NCBI RefSeq assembly: GCF_023168165.1
Contig: NZ_BQYJ01000003.1
Location: forward strand, 310,001 to 374,000
DNA from: Niallia sp. NCCP-28
GTDB taxonomy: Bacteria; Bacillota; Bacilli; Bacillales; Cytobacillaceae
Direction: 5' to 3'
Length of the DNA: 64,000 bases
Position numbers and translations under genes: made by a program. Positions 17,613 through 26,450 of this stretch are shown here, piece by piece. The first letter of the stretch is position 1. Each line of letters opens with the position of its first letter. The notes below the pieces were generated by a model. That model made no database searches and was not told the origin of the DNA. It saw nothing but the letters and a program-made list of their open reading frames with translations.

Positions 17613-17650
17613 AAGTCCGTTCTATTATTAGAGCGGACTTTTTATTTTTC
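17613..17650 (+). terminator. Rho-independent terminator of rpmE2
   Basis: AAGTCCGTTCT pairs with AGAGCGGACTT (one G-U) around a short loop, followed by TTTATTTTT. Confidence 0.85.
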
Positions 17651-17753
17651 TGCTTATTGTGCACAATAAGCAGAAATAGAAGTGTCAGTTTGCAAACTTT
17701 TATGGAAGGGTATGTTTATAAATGCTTTAAATTTATCACACATTAGCGGGTTT

Positions 17754-17840
17754 TGACATCCACTTAAGGGAGAAGAAGAAAAAATGGGGGAGAAAGAAAC
17801 TTGCCGATAAAAGCCTGATTAAAGTTTCCTTTATTAGGCG
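17754..17840 (+). repeat. R-family dispersed repeat, copy R2
   Basis: Starts TGACATCCACTTAAGGGAGA, then a purine tract, GGGGGAGAAAG, AAACTTGCC and ends TTAGGCG. The last part can fold (GCCTGATTAAAG against CTTTATTAGGC). It ends 13 bases before the PLD-family start codon, so it forms the leader of that gene. Confidence 0.6.
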
Positions 17841-17853
17841 TGGAGGAGTATAA

Positions 17854-19290
17854 ATGAAACAAACGAAAACAAAAAGAAAAAAAATATGGTTTGCTGGCAT
17901 GATTGTATTTATTTCCATCTATATAAGCGTTATTTTCTATCATAATTTAAAACCATTGCCACTAGGCTTATCGATGGAAGGGGAAGTTTACTATTCTAAT
18001 CATGTGACATTTCTGAAAGATATTACATATAAGGATAACAGCGGAAAACAAACATCGAAGCAGGAGATATTGACGAGCATTTTAAAACAAATAGAAGAAG
18101 CAGATGCCTTTATTGTAATCGATATGTTTTTATTTAATAAAGATAGTGATAAAGATCAAGCTTATCCCAAAATGGCGGAAACGGTTGCTCAAGCATTGAT
18201 CAAAAAGAAACAAGCTTATCCTGCTATTAGCATTATTTTTATTACAGATAGGGTAAATACAGCGTATAGTTCCTATCCTTCGAAAGAGTTAACAAAAATG
18301 AAAGAGAATGGAATAGAAGTGATTATGACCAACTTGCATGTATTGCGGGATTCAAATCCTCTATATTCAGGAATATGGCGAATGTTTTTTCAATGGTTTG
18401 GAGAAAAAGGGAATGGGCAATTGCCAAACTTGCTTGCAAATAGTGCGCCGAAAGTAAATCTATGGTCTTATTTAGATCTTTTAAATGTGAAAGCAAATCA
18501 TCGAAAAGTAGTGATAACAGAAAAAGCGGCACTTATTTCATCTGGCAATATTCATAATGCTAGCGGCTATCATTCTAATACTGCCTTTTTGATAGAAGGC
18601 AATATAGTGGCGGACGCTTTAAAAAGTGAAAATAGTGTCATTAAGTTTTCGAAAGATATTGATTTTCCAATATATAAAGAAAAAGAAGGAGTGTATTCTG
18701 ACCTCCGCGTACAGCTTTTAACAGAAGGAAAAATAGCGAAACATGTTTTATCCAGCATTAAAGCTGCTAAAAAAGACGACATTATTTGGATTGGCATGCT
18801 TTACCTTGCTGACCGGAAAATAGTTGATGCATTAAAACAAGCTGCAAGCAGTGATGTCATGATACATATTATTCTTGATCCTAATCAAAACTCTTTTGGC
18901 AATAAAAAAGCTGGTTTGCCTAATATACCTGTGGCTGCCGAATTGGCCAATGCTGATTATGCTAACTTGCAAATTAAATGGTATAACACAGGGAAAGAAC
19001 AATACCATACAAAAATGATGTTTATAGAAGGAAAACAAGAAGACACTATTATAAGTGGATCCGCAAATTATACGCGAAGAAATTTACAGGATTTAAATTT
19101 AGAAACAAATGTGAAAATAAGCGGACCGAAAGAAGCAACAGTTATGAAGGATGTAAAAAGTTATTTTGAAGCATTATGGAATAATCAAGGGGCCGAATAT
19201 ACAAAAGATTATCATACAGAAGACACCGTTCCTGTTTTCCGTTATATGCTCTACCGGCTGCAGCGATTATTTTGGTTTACTACTTACTGA
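17854..19290 (+). CDS. Membrane-anchored phospholipase D-family protein (cardiolipin synthase-like)
   Basis: 478 residues with one N-terminal membrane segment (about 11-30) and two HKD catalytic motifs: His216/Lys218 in HRKVVITEK followed by SSGN, and His385/Lys387 in HTKMMFIEG followed by SGSANYTRRN. Two HKD motifs form one active site for phosphatidyl transfer or phosphodiester cleavage. Classical cardiolipin synthases have two N-terminal TM segments; with one it may instead be an extracytoplasmic phospholipase. GGAGGAG precedes the ATG, and repeat R2 occupies its leader. Confidence 0.85.
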   Translation: MKQTKTKRKKIWFAGMIVFISIYISVIFYHNLKPLPLGLSMEGEVYYSNHVTFLKDITYKDNSGKQTSKQEILTSILKQIEEADAFIVIDMFLFNKDSDKDQAYPKMAETVAQALIKKKQAYPAISIIFITDRVNTAYSSYPSKELTKMKENGIEVIMTNLHVLRDSNPLYSGIWRMFFQWFGEKGNGQLPNLLANSAPKVNLWSYLDLLNVKANHRKVVITEKAALISSGNIHNASGYHSNTAFLIEGNIVADALKSENSVIKFSKDIDFPIYKEKEGVYSDLRVQLLTEGKIAKHVLSSIKAAKKDDIIWIGMLYLADRKIVDALKQAASSDVMIHIILDPNQNSFGNKKAGLPNIPVAAELANADYANLQIKWYNTGKEQYHTKMMFIEGKQEDTIISGSANYTRRNLQDLNLETNVKISGPKEATVMKDVKSYFEALWNNQGAEYTKDYHTEDTVPVFRYMLYRLQRLFWFTTY

Positions 19291-19363
19291 ATATCACTTT
19301 CCACATAAAAGAGTTATTTCTAGTAATGCTAATGATAAATATTTAATGTGGGAGGAAGATAGC

Positions 19364-19594
19364 ATGAACAAAAAAGATTCTCTTACTTCTTCAGAACTAG
19401 TGCATTTGTGGATGGCTTATCAAGAAAAAACAATGGTTCTTCGGTTTTTAGAGCATTTTATTGCTGTTTCAGAATCCCCACCAGAGATAGGCAGATATAA
19501 GAAAGTGCATACAAAAATTAATGGTTTTGTGGGAAAAATGGAAGATAGCAAAAAATTATTGAATAAATTAACAAAAACAGCCCCGTTTTCCTAA
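19364..19594 (+). CDS. Small conserved hypothetical protein, 76 residues
   Basis: Starts after GGGAGGAAG at ATG 19364. It is mostly helical, reading LTSSELVHLWMAYQEKTMVL near the N-terminus, which recalls the start of spore-coat-related DUF3231/ferritin-like helical proteins but is too short to be one. No membrane segment. Function unknown; the terminator stem overlaps the last codons. Confidence 0.7.
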   Translation: MNKKDSLTSSELVHLWMAYQEKTMVLRFLEHFIAVSESPPEIGRYKKVHTKINGFVGKMEDSKKLLNKLTKTAPFS

Positions 19595-19618
19595 AAAGAA
19601 TGGAAAGAGGGGTTTTTA
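19579..19618 (+). terminator. Terminator overlapping the end of the 76-residue gene
   Basis: GCCCCGTTTTCC pairs with GGAAAGAGGGGT, followed by TTTTATT. The upstream arm lies in the last codons. Confidence 0.75.
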
Positions 19619-19679
19619 TTTTCCCCTTGATTCAAAACAAAAGCTTATAATGAAATAAAGGGATGCAAAGGAGGTTCTT

Positions 19680-20138
19680 ATGATTACTTTTGAGGCAGTG
19701 GAAATGAAAAATAGAGTCGCTTTTTTGCCTATTCTTCTAATGGCAGATGAAAGTGAGGAAGTAGTGAAAGATTATATAGAAGCCGGAACTTTATTCGCCA
19801 TAAAAAATGAGGAAAATGATACAATTGGTTGTATATTGATAATCGATTTCCATGAAAACACAGTCGAAATAAAAAATATTGCGCTTATTCCCGAATTTCG
19901 AGGCAGAGGATACGGCAAAGCATGCATTCAGCACATTCTTCAATCAGCAAAAAAAATGGAAAAAGAACGAGTATTGGTTGGCACTGCAAATTCCAGCATA
20001 GAAAATATTGCTTTCTATCAAAAATGCGGTTTTCATTTTTGGGAAATAAAGAAAAACTTCTTTGCAGACTATCCAGACATCATTGTTGAAAATGGAATTC
20101 AGGCAATAGATATGATTTACTTTGAATATAAGTTATAG
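19680..20138 (+). CDS. GNAT-family N-acetyltransferase
   Basis: 152 residues. The acetyl-CoA binding motif A is visible as IALIPEFRGRGYGKACIQHI (R/QxxGxG/A), and motif B as NIAFYQKCGFHFWE. The acceptor is unknown. AAAGGAGG precedes the start. It is monocistronic or weakly linked to the acyl-CoA dehydrogenase gene 76 bases downstream. Confidence 0.88.
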   Translation: MITFEAVEMKNRVAFLPILLMADESEEVVKDYIEAGTLFAIKNEENDTIGCILIIDFHENTVEIKNIALIPEFRGRGYGKACIQHILQSAKKMEKERVLVGTANSSIENIAFYQKCGFHFWEIKKNFFADYPDIIVENGIQAIDMIYFEYKL

Positions 20139-20214
20139 AAAATGCTTAAAAAATCAAAAAAATTACATAGATTAAAAGAATAAGAATAGATAAAAGAAAG
20201 GAAGAGAAGCGAAA

Positions 20215-21372
20215 ATGGCAAAAAATTTAGCGGCTATGAATTCTCTGGAAGAAAGAATAAGTGCATTAGCAAAAATGGCAGAAAACTTTAAAGAACGGGC
20301 GGCTGAGATAGATGAAAAAGGGGAGTTTGTGTATGAGAATATTGCTGATTTAAAAAATTGCGGATATACGGCATTAACCATTCCAAAAGTTTTTGGAGGG
20401 CAAGAGATATCCCTTTATGACTATATCAGACTGCAAGAGGTTATTGCCCAAGGAGATGGGGCAACCGCGCTTTCCATCGGCTGGCATATGGGCGTTGTCC
20501 GCAATATGTATGAAAATAAATGGAATCCGAAAGTTTTAGCTGCTGTTTATGAAAGGTTACACAAAGGGGCATTAATTAATGCAGCAGCAACGGAACCTCA
20601 AACAGGCAGTCCAACAAGGGGAGGGAAACCCCAGACAACGGCGGAAAAAATTGGCGATAAATGGGTCATCAATGGACATAAGTCATTTACTACGATGTCT
20701 GTAGTGTTAGATTATTTTGTTGTTTCTGCGTCTATTAAACACACAGAGGAAATCGGCAATTTTTTAATCTGCAAAGAAAACAAAGGTATTCGCATAGAAG
20801 AAACATGGGATAGCATTGCTCTCAAAGGAACAGGAAGCCATGATGTGTATTTTGAAAATGTGGAAGTGGAGCAGGATAATTATGTGGAAACATTAGGCGG
20901 TGCAAAGCGGATAAACCCATGGCTGCTGCATATCCCAGCATGTTATCTTGGCATTGCTGGTGCTGCGCAAAAAGAAGCCGTGCAATTTGCAAAAAGCTAT
21001 GCTCCAAACAGCATTACAGGGACCATTAGTGAACTGCCAAGCGTTCGAACCAAAATTGGCGAAATGGAATTGAAAATGCTGCAAGCAAAGTATTTTCTTT
21101 ATTCTGTTAGCAAAACATGGGATGAAACAAAGGAAGAGGAAAAAGAGCATTTATTGCCACAATTAAGTGCTGCAAAATTAGTGGTAACTAATACGGCAAT
21201 TGAAGTAGTCGATTTGGCAATGAGGATTGTGGGAGCAAGAAGTCTTTCTGCAAAAAGTCCTCTGCAGCGCTACTATCGGGATATTCGAGCAGGACTTCAT
21301 AATCCGCCGATGGATGATATGACAATCGCACAGCTTGCTGGCTATTCTTTAAATCAATACAAAAAAGATTAG
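20215..21372 (+). CDS. Acyl-CoA dehydrogenase family protein
   Basis: FAD-dependent alpha,beta-dehydrogenation of an acyl-CoA or a related reaction. 385 residues with the N-terminal helical domain, the FAD and substrate segment ATEPQTGSPTRGGKPQTTA, the WVINGHKSF strand and the C-terminal helical domain containing the YRDIRAGLHNPP segment. Substrate specificity cannot be read. AGGAAGAGAAG upstream is a passable ribosome binding site. There is no electron-transfer flavoprotein or beta-oxidation gene next to it. Confidence 0.88.
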   Translation: MAKNLAAMNSLEERISALAKMAENFKERAAEIDEKGEFVYENIADLKNCGYTALTIPKVFGGQEISLYDYIRLQEVIAQGDGATALSIGWHMGVVRNMYENKWNPKVLAAVYERLHKGALINAAATEPQTGSPTRGGKPQTTAEKIGDKWVINGHKSFTTMSVVLDYFVVSASIKHTEEIGNFLICKENKGIRIEETWDSIALKGTGSHDVYFENVEVEQDNYVETLGGAKRINPWLLHIPACYLGIAGAAQKEAVQFAKSYAPNSITGTISELPSVRTKIGEMELKMLQAKYFLYSVSKTWDETKEEEKEHLLPQLSAAKLVVTNTAIEVVDLAMRIVGARSLSAKSPLQRYYRDIRAGLHNPPMDDMTIAQLAGYSLNQYKKD

Positions 21373-21380
21373 AAAAAATG

Positions 21381-21418
21381 CAGAGCCAAAAAGCATATAG
21401 GTGGCTCTGTACTTTTTA
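21381..21418 (+). terminator. Terminator of the acyl-CoA dehydrogenase gene
   Basis: CAGAGCCA (21381) pairs with TGGCTCTG (21402), followed by TACTTTTTA. Confidence 0.7.
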
Positions 21419-21533
21419 GGTAAAGAAGCAGGTGAATTTAAAGCGGACGAAAAAGAGAAAGCATTTTTGAGTGCAAAATGCTTCTTTTGTCGCTTTTTTT
21501 TCTTTAATTGAATAGGATATTTGGTAGAGGAAA

Positions 21534-21695
21534 TCATGCAGCATTTTCTCTGTTTTTCCATTTGCTTCGATACATGCTCCACTGTTTCTTAATCCTAATT
21601 TCGAAGCGAAAGGGGCCATTGATAATCCTTTTTACAAGGAGCACCGTTAATTCTTCTATTGCTAATAAACATAATAAGCCATATAAAAAAATCAT
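21534..21695 (-). CDS. Possible 53-residue small membrane protein
   Basis: Found by reading the minus strand: GAAAGGCGG lies nine bases before ATG 21695. The product starts MIFLYGLLCLLAIEELTVLL, a single hydrophobic segment, then a basic, aromatic tail ending NRENAA. The overlapping frame at 21416-21619 is less convincing because this one has the better ribosome binding site. No family recognised. Confidence 0.45.
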   Translation of the reverse strand: MIFLYGLLCLLAIEELTVLLVKRIINGPFRFEIRIKKQWSMYRSKWKNRENAA

Positions 21696-21924
21696 TCGCA
21701 ATTCCGCCTTTCGATAAAATATGTACTGTTTTATACCACTTATTTTTCTTTTTTAAGCGTTTATTTTAGTGTAATATATGAAGAAAATAAAAAATGAGAA
21801 CAATATTTATAGTATATATTCGCCAGAAAATTGGAAAAACCTATTGAAATAATAGAAAAAATGTTTCATAATAGCTAAAAGAATTTAGCTTAACTAAAAA
21901 TGATTTGTTAAAGGGAGATGGAAA

Positions 21925-22794
21925 ATGAAAATAAGAGTTTCTGCCGTGCAGTATAAACTGCAAAATATTAAGTCCTTTGAGGAATTTGCCAAACAATGTG
22001 AACATTATATTCGCAACGCAGAAGAATATGGAGCAGAATTTGTGCTATTTCCGGAGTTTTTTACGACACAATTATTATCAATGGGCGATGGACAAAATCC
22101 GTTAACAATAAATGAACTGCCTGGATTTACCGAACAATATCGAGATCTATTCAGAACATTTGCTGTTCAAACTGGTATGCATATAATCGGTGGAACTCAT
22201 GTTATGCGCAAGGAAGATAAATTATATAATGTGGCCCATCTTTTTTATCCTGATGGCAGGGTGGAAGAGCAGGCGAAACTTCATATAACTCCTACAGAAG
22301 TACAAGAATGGGGTATGGATAAAGGAGAATCATTTCGTATTTTTGATACAGATAAAGGAAAAATAGCTATTTTAACTTGCTATGATATCGAATTTCCTGA
22401 AATTGTCCGCATGGCAAAAGCACAGGGGGCAGATGTCATCTTTTGTCCTTCTTGTACAGACGATCGCCATGGTTTTCATCGCGTTCGCTATACTTGTCAT
22501 GCCAGAGCTATTGAAAATCAAGTATACGTGGTTGTTACAGGAACGGTCGGTTCGTTGACAAATGTTGATTTTATGCGGGCTAATTTTGGGCAGGCAGCTG
22601 TTATCACACCAAATGATATCCCATTTCCGCCAAAAGGTCTAATGGCAGAAGGGGAATTAAATGATGATATGATTATTACAGCAGATTTGGACTTATCTCT
22701 TTTATATGAAGTGAGAGAAAGAGGGTCTGTTACAACATGGAGAGACAGACGAACAGATCTTTATCCTGATTGGAACTCTACTGTGGAAGGATAA
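21925..22794 (+). CDS. Carbon-nitrogen hydrolase (nitrilase superfamily), C-terminal half of YhcX as a separate gene
   Basis: 289 residues with the catalytic triad Glu44 (LFPEFF), Lys119 (AKLHITP) and Cys153 (LTCYDIEFPE). It probably hydrolyses an amide or N-carbamoyl compound. GGGAGATGG precedes the ATG. A GNAT gene begins six bases after its stop. In B. subtilis YhcX, as I recall it, a GNAT domain and a nitrilase domain are fused; here both parts are separate and in the opposite order. Confidence 0.88.
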   Translation: MKIRVSAVQYKLQNIKSFEEFAKQCEHYIRNAEEYGAEFVLFPEFFTTQLLSMGDGQNPLTINELPGFTEQYRDLFRTFAVQTGMHIIGGTHVMRKEDKLYNVAHLFYPDGRVEEQAKLHITPTEVQEWGMDKGESFRIFDTDKGKIAILTCYDIEFPEIVRMAKAQGADVIFCPSCTDDRHGFHRVRYTCHARAIENQVYVVVTGTVGSLTNVDFMRANFGQAAVITPNDIPFPPKGLMAEGELNDDMIITADLDLSLLYEVRERGSVTTWRDRRTDLYPDWNSTVEG

Positions 22795-22800
22795 ACGCTG

Positions 22801-23478
22801 ATGTATCATTCTGAATTTTATTTATACAAGGAGCAGAAACCAGCAGTGTGTATTGTGCGCAATTATACAAAAAAAGATTTTGATGAACTGATTGCGATTC
22901 AGTCAGAATGTTTTCCTCCGCCATTCCCATCTGAGTTGTGGTGGAATAAGGAGCAGCTTTCTCATCATGTAGCATTATTTCCAGAAGGTGCTATATGTGT
23001 GGAAATAGACGGGGAACTGGCGGGCTCGCTGACAAGTTTATGCATAAACTATGATCCGCTAAACAGTCAGCATACATGGGAAGAGATAACCGATAATGGT
23101 TATATTAAAAAACATACTGGGCATGGCAATGCATTATACATTGTTGATATTAGTGTGCGTCCCAAATTCCGTACATTAGGCCTCGGCAAAATAATGATGG
23201 AAAGCATGTACCACCTGGTTATTGAAAAAAAACTATCCCGGCTATTAGGTGGAGGCAGAATGCCTGGCTACAAACTACATGCTGATGCAGAAACGCCACA
23301 AAGCTATCTGCAAAAAGTGCTTGCAGGAAAGTTAAAAGATCCAGTAATTTCTTTTTTGCTGAAATGCGGAAGAACACCTGTTTGTATATTGAATAATTAT
23401 TTGGAAGATGAAGATTCTCTAAATTACGCTGTTTTGATGGAGTGGAAAAATCCGTTTAAACAGGAAATTATCAGATGA
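22801..23478 (+). CDS. GNAT acetyltransferase partner of the nitrilase
   Basis: 225 residues. Motif A reads VDISVRPKFRTLGLGKIMME and is followed by GGGRMPGYK, as in the N-terminal domain of YhcX-type fusion proteins. It is translated from ATG 22801 only six bases after the nitrilase stop, so the two are almost certainly co-expressed and may act on the same metabolite. No strong ribosome binding site of its own is visible (AAGGATAAACGCTG), which suggests translational coupling. Confidence 0.85.
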   Translation: MYHSEFYLYKEQKPAVCIVRNYTKKDFDELIAIQSECFPPPFPSELWWNKEQLSHHVALFPEGAICVEIDGELAGSLTSLCINYDPLNSQHTWEEITDNGYIKKHTGHGNALYIVDISVRPKFRTLGLGKIMMESMYHLVIEKKLSRLLGGGRMPGYKLHADAETPQSYLQKVLAGKLKDPVISFLLKCGRTPVCILNNYLEDEDSLNYAVLMEWKNPFKQEIIR

Positions 23479-23493
23479 AAACAGAATTCTTTT

Positions 23494-23530
23494 AAGTCTG
23501 GTCCTTTTCAAAAAGAGCCAGACTTTTTTG
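23494..23530 (+). terminator. Terminator of the nitrilase-GNAT pair
   Basis: AAGTCTGG (23494) pairs with CCAGACTT (23518) and is followed by a T-run. Confidence 0.8.
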
Positions 23531-23701
23531 TATATTTATCGCCTGGCAAGGGGGAAGTCAAGATTGGGAGAACGCGAAAAACCTCCATTCATTGTGAATT
23601 TGCTTTATAAATCAATAAGTTAATTCGCAAAGCAAAATACTTTTCCAAAAGAAAAGAATATGAGAAGATAGCTAGTAGAATAGAACAAGGAGGGATAATA
23701 G

Positions 23702-24526
23702 ATGAATTTACAATCAACTGTTACATTACATAATGGAGTCAAAATGCCTTGGTTTGGTCTTGGAGTATTTAAAGTGGAAGAAGGGCAGGAAGTAATTGAT
23801 TCTGTAAAAGCAGCTATAAAAAATGGCTATATTTCTATTGATACAGCAGCTGTTTATGGCAATGAAGAAGGAGTGGGGCAGGCTATTAAAGAGTCTGGCA
23901 TCAATCGTGAAAATCTGTTTATTACAACAAAAGTCTGGAATGCAGACCAGGGTTATGATTCTACTTTAGCTGCTTTTGAAACAAGTTTGCAAAAACTAGG
24001 ATTAGATTATATTGATCTATATTTAATTCATTGGCCTGTTAAGGGGAAGTATAAAAAAACATGGAAGGCATTAGAAAAGCTTTATAAAGATGGAAAAGTA
24101 AAGGCAATTGGAGTAAGCAATTTCCATGTTCATCATTTAGAAGATTTACTGGACGATGCCGAAATTGTTCCAATGGTGAACCAAATTGAACTTCATCCGC
24201 TTTTGAGCCAATTAGAAGTTAGAAACTATTGCAAAGACAAAAACATTGTAGTGGAAGCATGGTCTCCATTAGCACAAGGGCAATTGTTGGATAACAAAGT
24301 ACTCACAGAAATTGCTGCAGCACATAATAAATCAGTTGCGCAAATCATTCTCCGCTGGGATATTCAAAGTGAAATTGTTACGATTCCTAAATCAATTAAA
24401 GAAAGCCGCATTATTGAAAATGCCTCTATCTTCGATTTTGAGTTAAGCAAGGATGCGATGGAAAAAATTAATGCACTAAATAAAAATGAACGTGTTGGTC
24501 CAGATCCAGATAATTTTGATTTCTAG
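23702..24526 (+). CDS. Aldo/keto reductase (YvgN/YtbE-like)
   Basis: NADPH-dependent reduction of aldehydes such as methylglyoxal. 274 residues with the AKR tetrad Asp47, Tyr52, Lys77 and His110, and the cofactor loop IPKSIKESRI. It starts MNLQSTVTLHNGVKMP after AAGGAGGG. Its neighbour downstream is a YodB-type regulator, which fits a carbonyl or electrophile stress setting, though each gene has its own terminator or promoter. Confidence 0.92.
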   Translation: MNLQSTVTLHNGVKMPWFGLGVFKVEEGQEVIDSVKAAIKNGYISIDTAAVYGNEEGVGQAIKESGINRENLFITTKVWNADQGYDSTLAAFETSLQKLGLDYIDLYLIHWPVKGKYKKTWKALEKLYKDGKVKAIGVSNFHVHHLEDLLDDAEIVPMVNQIELHPLLSQLEVRNYCKDKNIVVEAWSPLAQGQLLDNKVLTEIAAAHNKSVAQIILRWDIQSEIVTIPKSIKESRIIENASIFDFELSKDAMEKINALNKNERVGPDPDNFDF

Positions 24527-24540
24527 TCCTGGATGGAGTA

Positions 24541-24580
24541 AAAAAAGCAGTTGGGAATATTATTTCCCGGCTGCTTTTTT
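24541..24580 (+). terminator. Terminator of the aldo/keto reductase gene
   Basis: AAAAAAGCAGTTGGGAA pairs with TTCCCGGCTGCTTTTTT. Confidence 0.9.
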
Positions 24581-24646
24581 GCATGGATTTGATCATCTGA
24601 AAATTTAGTGAAGCGCGATGCAAAAAACGGCATTTTACTGTTTTTA

Positions 24647-24675
24647 TTGCTATTGGTTTTTAAATTATATATAAT
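24647..24675 (+). promoter_or_regulatory. Promoter of the HxlR regulator gene
   Basis: TTGCTA (24647) and TATAAT (24670) with a 17-base spacer, about 45 bases before the start codon. Confidence 0.7.
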
Positions 24676-24720
24676 CATCACATATTAATCGTTGGGAAAT
24701 AGTGTGTTTGAGGTGATTTT

Positions 24721-25074
24721 ATGAAAGAATCAAAAGGAAAAAAGGATAAATCTGTTTCTGATTTATGTCCTAAATTTGAATTTGCAATGAATTTATTGGG
24801 AAAAAGGTGGATAGGATTAATTGTGACTCAACTATTATCTGGAAAAAAAAGATTTTCGGATATTGAAAATTCATTGCCGATAAGTGGCCGACTGCTTTCT
24901 GAAAGATTAAAAGAGTTAGAGGAACTGGGGATTGTAAACCGAAAAGTTTTCCCAGAAGTTCCAGTAAGAATTGAATATTTATTAACAGACAAAGGAAAAG
25001 AGTTAGAAATGGTGATTGACTCTATTGCTGCATGGGCAACTAAATGGGGGGAAGAAGCAGAAAAGAAGGAGTAG
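24721..25074 (+). CDS. HxlR-family regulator with YodB/CatR-type sensing cysteine
   Basis: 117-residue winged-helix repressor. Cys16 in DLCPKFEFAMNLLGKRW aligns with the redox-sensing N-terminal Cys (Cys6/7) of B. subtilis YodB and CatR, which respond to quinones and diamide. The C-terminal Cys residues of YodB are absent (tail WATKWGEEAEKKE), so it is closer to CatR in cysteine content. Targets are unknown; the aldo/keto reductase just upstream and the GNAT just downstream are candidates. GAGGTGATTTT is the ribosome binding site. Confidence 0.88.
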   Translation: MKESKGKKDKSVSDLCPKFEFAMNLLGKRWIGLIVTQLLSGKKRFSDIENSLPISGRLLSERLKELEELGIVNRKVFPEVPVRIEYLLTDKGKELEMVIDSIAAWATKWGEEAEKKE

Positions 25075-25082
25075 CTATTTTT

Positions 25083-25565
25083 ATGAGCGATAAAACTGAA
25101 ATGAAAGTAAAGCTGTTTCCTGCAAAGTTTGCTGATAAAGGGATGCCTTCTAATATAGAACCTGTCCATCCAGATGACAGATTTGCAGTCAGCAAACTGT
25201 TTTATAATGGCTATAAGAATACAATACATGATTATGGCCATACGTTAAACAGATGTCAGCTAGAAGTGAAAGCATTATTAAAAGGGCTATATGGTCCTTT
25301 TTTATTTGACAGCTCTTATATATATAAGGATGGAAATCGAATATTGTCTGGTGCATTTGTTACTTTATTTAAAGGGGTTCCGTTATTAATTTATGGGGTA
25401 ACATTGCCAGAGCATACAAATAAAGGATTATTTACAAAAGTTCTTGTACAAAGTATGCAAGCTCTTTCTAAAAAAGGATATAAAGAGTTGCATTTGGTTG
25501 TAGCAAAAGGAAATGAGCGAGCCAAAAGAGTATATGAAAAAATCGGTTTTCGAGAAATTAAGTAA
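25083..25565 (+). CDS. GNAT-family acetyltransferase
   Basis: 160 residues. The C-terminal half has motif A-like GVTLPEHTNKGLFTKVLVQSM and motif B NERAKRVYEKIGFREI. AGAAGGAG precedes ATG 25083 and overlaps the end of the regulator gene by its position, so the two are probably co-transcribed. The acceptor is unknown. Confidence 0.8.
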   Translation: MSDKTEMKVKLFPAKFADKGMPSNIEPVHPDDRFAVSKLFYNGYKNTIHDYGHTLNRCQLEVKALLKGLYGPFLFDSSYIYKDGNRILSGAFVTLFKGVPLLIYGVTLPEHTNKGLFTKVLVQSMQALSKKGYKELHLVVAKGNERAKRVYEKIGFREIK

Positions 25566-25742
25566 CTGTTTTTTTCAATTTGCAAGAAGGAAACTCTTGC
25601 GAATTTTTCTCTTGAAAAAGCAATGCAATTTTTGTCGACAACAAAACCTGTTATAATGAAATTGGGATAAGCATTTTGCAAAAATCGACATATACTAAAA
25701 CATGACGATTCTAAAAATAGGAAAAAACAGGTGGGAAAAGTG

Positions 25743-26450
25743 ATGAAAATTGTTTGTTTTGGAGACAGTTTAACAAGAGGCGTTTCCTATTTAAAGGGTA
25801 GAGTACGTATTATAAAAGATAATTATCCAACCTTTTTGCAGAGTTTTTTTAGTCTTAATCAAGAAGAAACGATTGTAGTAAATAAAGGGGTATTTAATGA
25901 CAATTCTGGATTGCTGATAAGTCGGCTCGAAAAGGATGTCATCTTGGAGAAGCCAAATTATGTGCTGATTAATATTGGCGGAAATGACTGCAATTTTAAA
26001 TGGGAAGAGGTTGCCAAATTTCCTGAAGAGATGCATGAACCGATTGTTCCAGTTGCTGAATACGTAAATAATATTAAAAATATTATCAATCAAGTAAAAG
26101 AATATAATATTACTCCTATTATTTTAACATTGCCGCCACTGGATCCTGTTCGCTATTATGAGTTTATTGCAAGCAAATATGGACATGCAGTGAGTCATTG
26201 GATTTCAAGATGTGGGGGCATTGAGCATTGGCATGGAATCTATAATCGGCAGCTTAATAAATTAATAGAGCAGCTTAATGTTCCCTTTATTGATGTGCGA
26301 ACAAATCTCAAAAAAAGTGGAGATTTAACTCAGTTTATTAGTGATGATGGAATCCATTTAAATGCAGCCGGTTATAAAGAAATGAGCAAAATTATTTATC
26401 AAAATTTATCTCGTGTTAACAAACAGCAAATACCACTTTTGGAAGATTAG
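25743..26450 (+). CDS. SGNH/GDSL-family hydrolase
   Basis: 235 residues with block I FGDSLTRG (Ser nucleophile at residue 8), the GGND block and the C-terminal DDGIHLNAAGY with Asp and His. No signal peptide, so it probably acts inside the cell on an ester. AGGTGGGA lies before ATG 25743; a GTG 12 bases upstream lies within the ribosome binding site. Confidence 0.88.
   Translation: MKIVCFGDSLTRGVSYLKGRVRIIKDNYPTFLQSFFSLNQEETIVVNKGVFNDNSGLLISRLEKDVILEKPNYVLINIGGNDCNFKWEEVAKFPEEMHEPIVPVAEYVNNIKNIINQVKEYNITPIILTLPPLDPVRYYEFIASKYGHAVSHWISRCGGIEHWHGIYNRQLNKLIEQLNVPFIDVRTNLKKSGDLTQFISDDGIHLNAAGYKEMSKIIYQNLSRVNKQQIPLLED

Noticed and set aside
19166-19363. N-terminal extension of the 76-residue gene into the PLD gene
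   Set aside because: The ATG at 19364 has the GGGAGG site; the extension is the PLD gene in another frame.
21416-21619. 67-codon minus-strand frame with AAGGA upstream
   Set aside because: Overlaps the better-supported 53-codon frame that has a stronger RBS and a membrane-protein pattern; only one is likely real.
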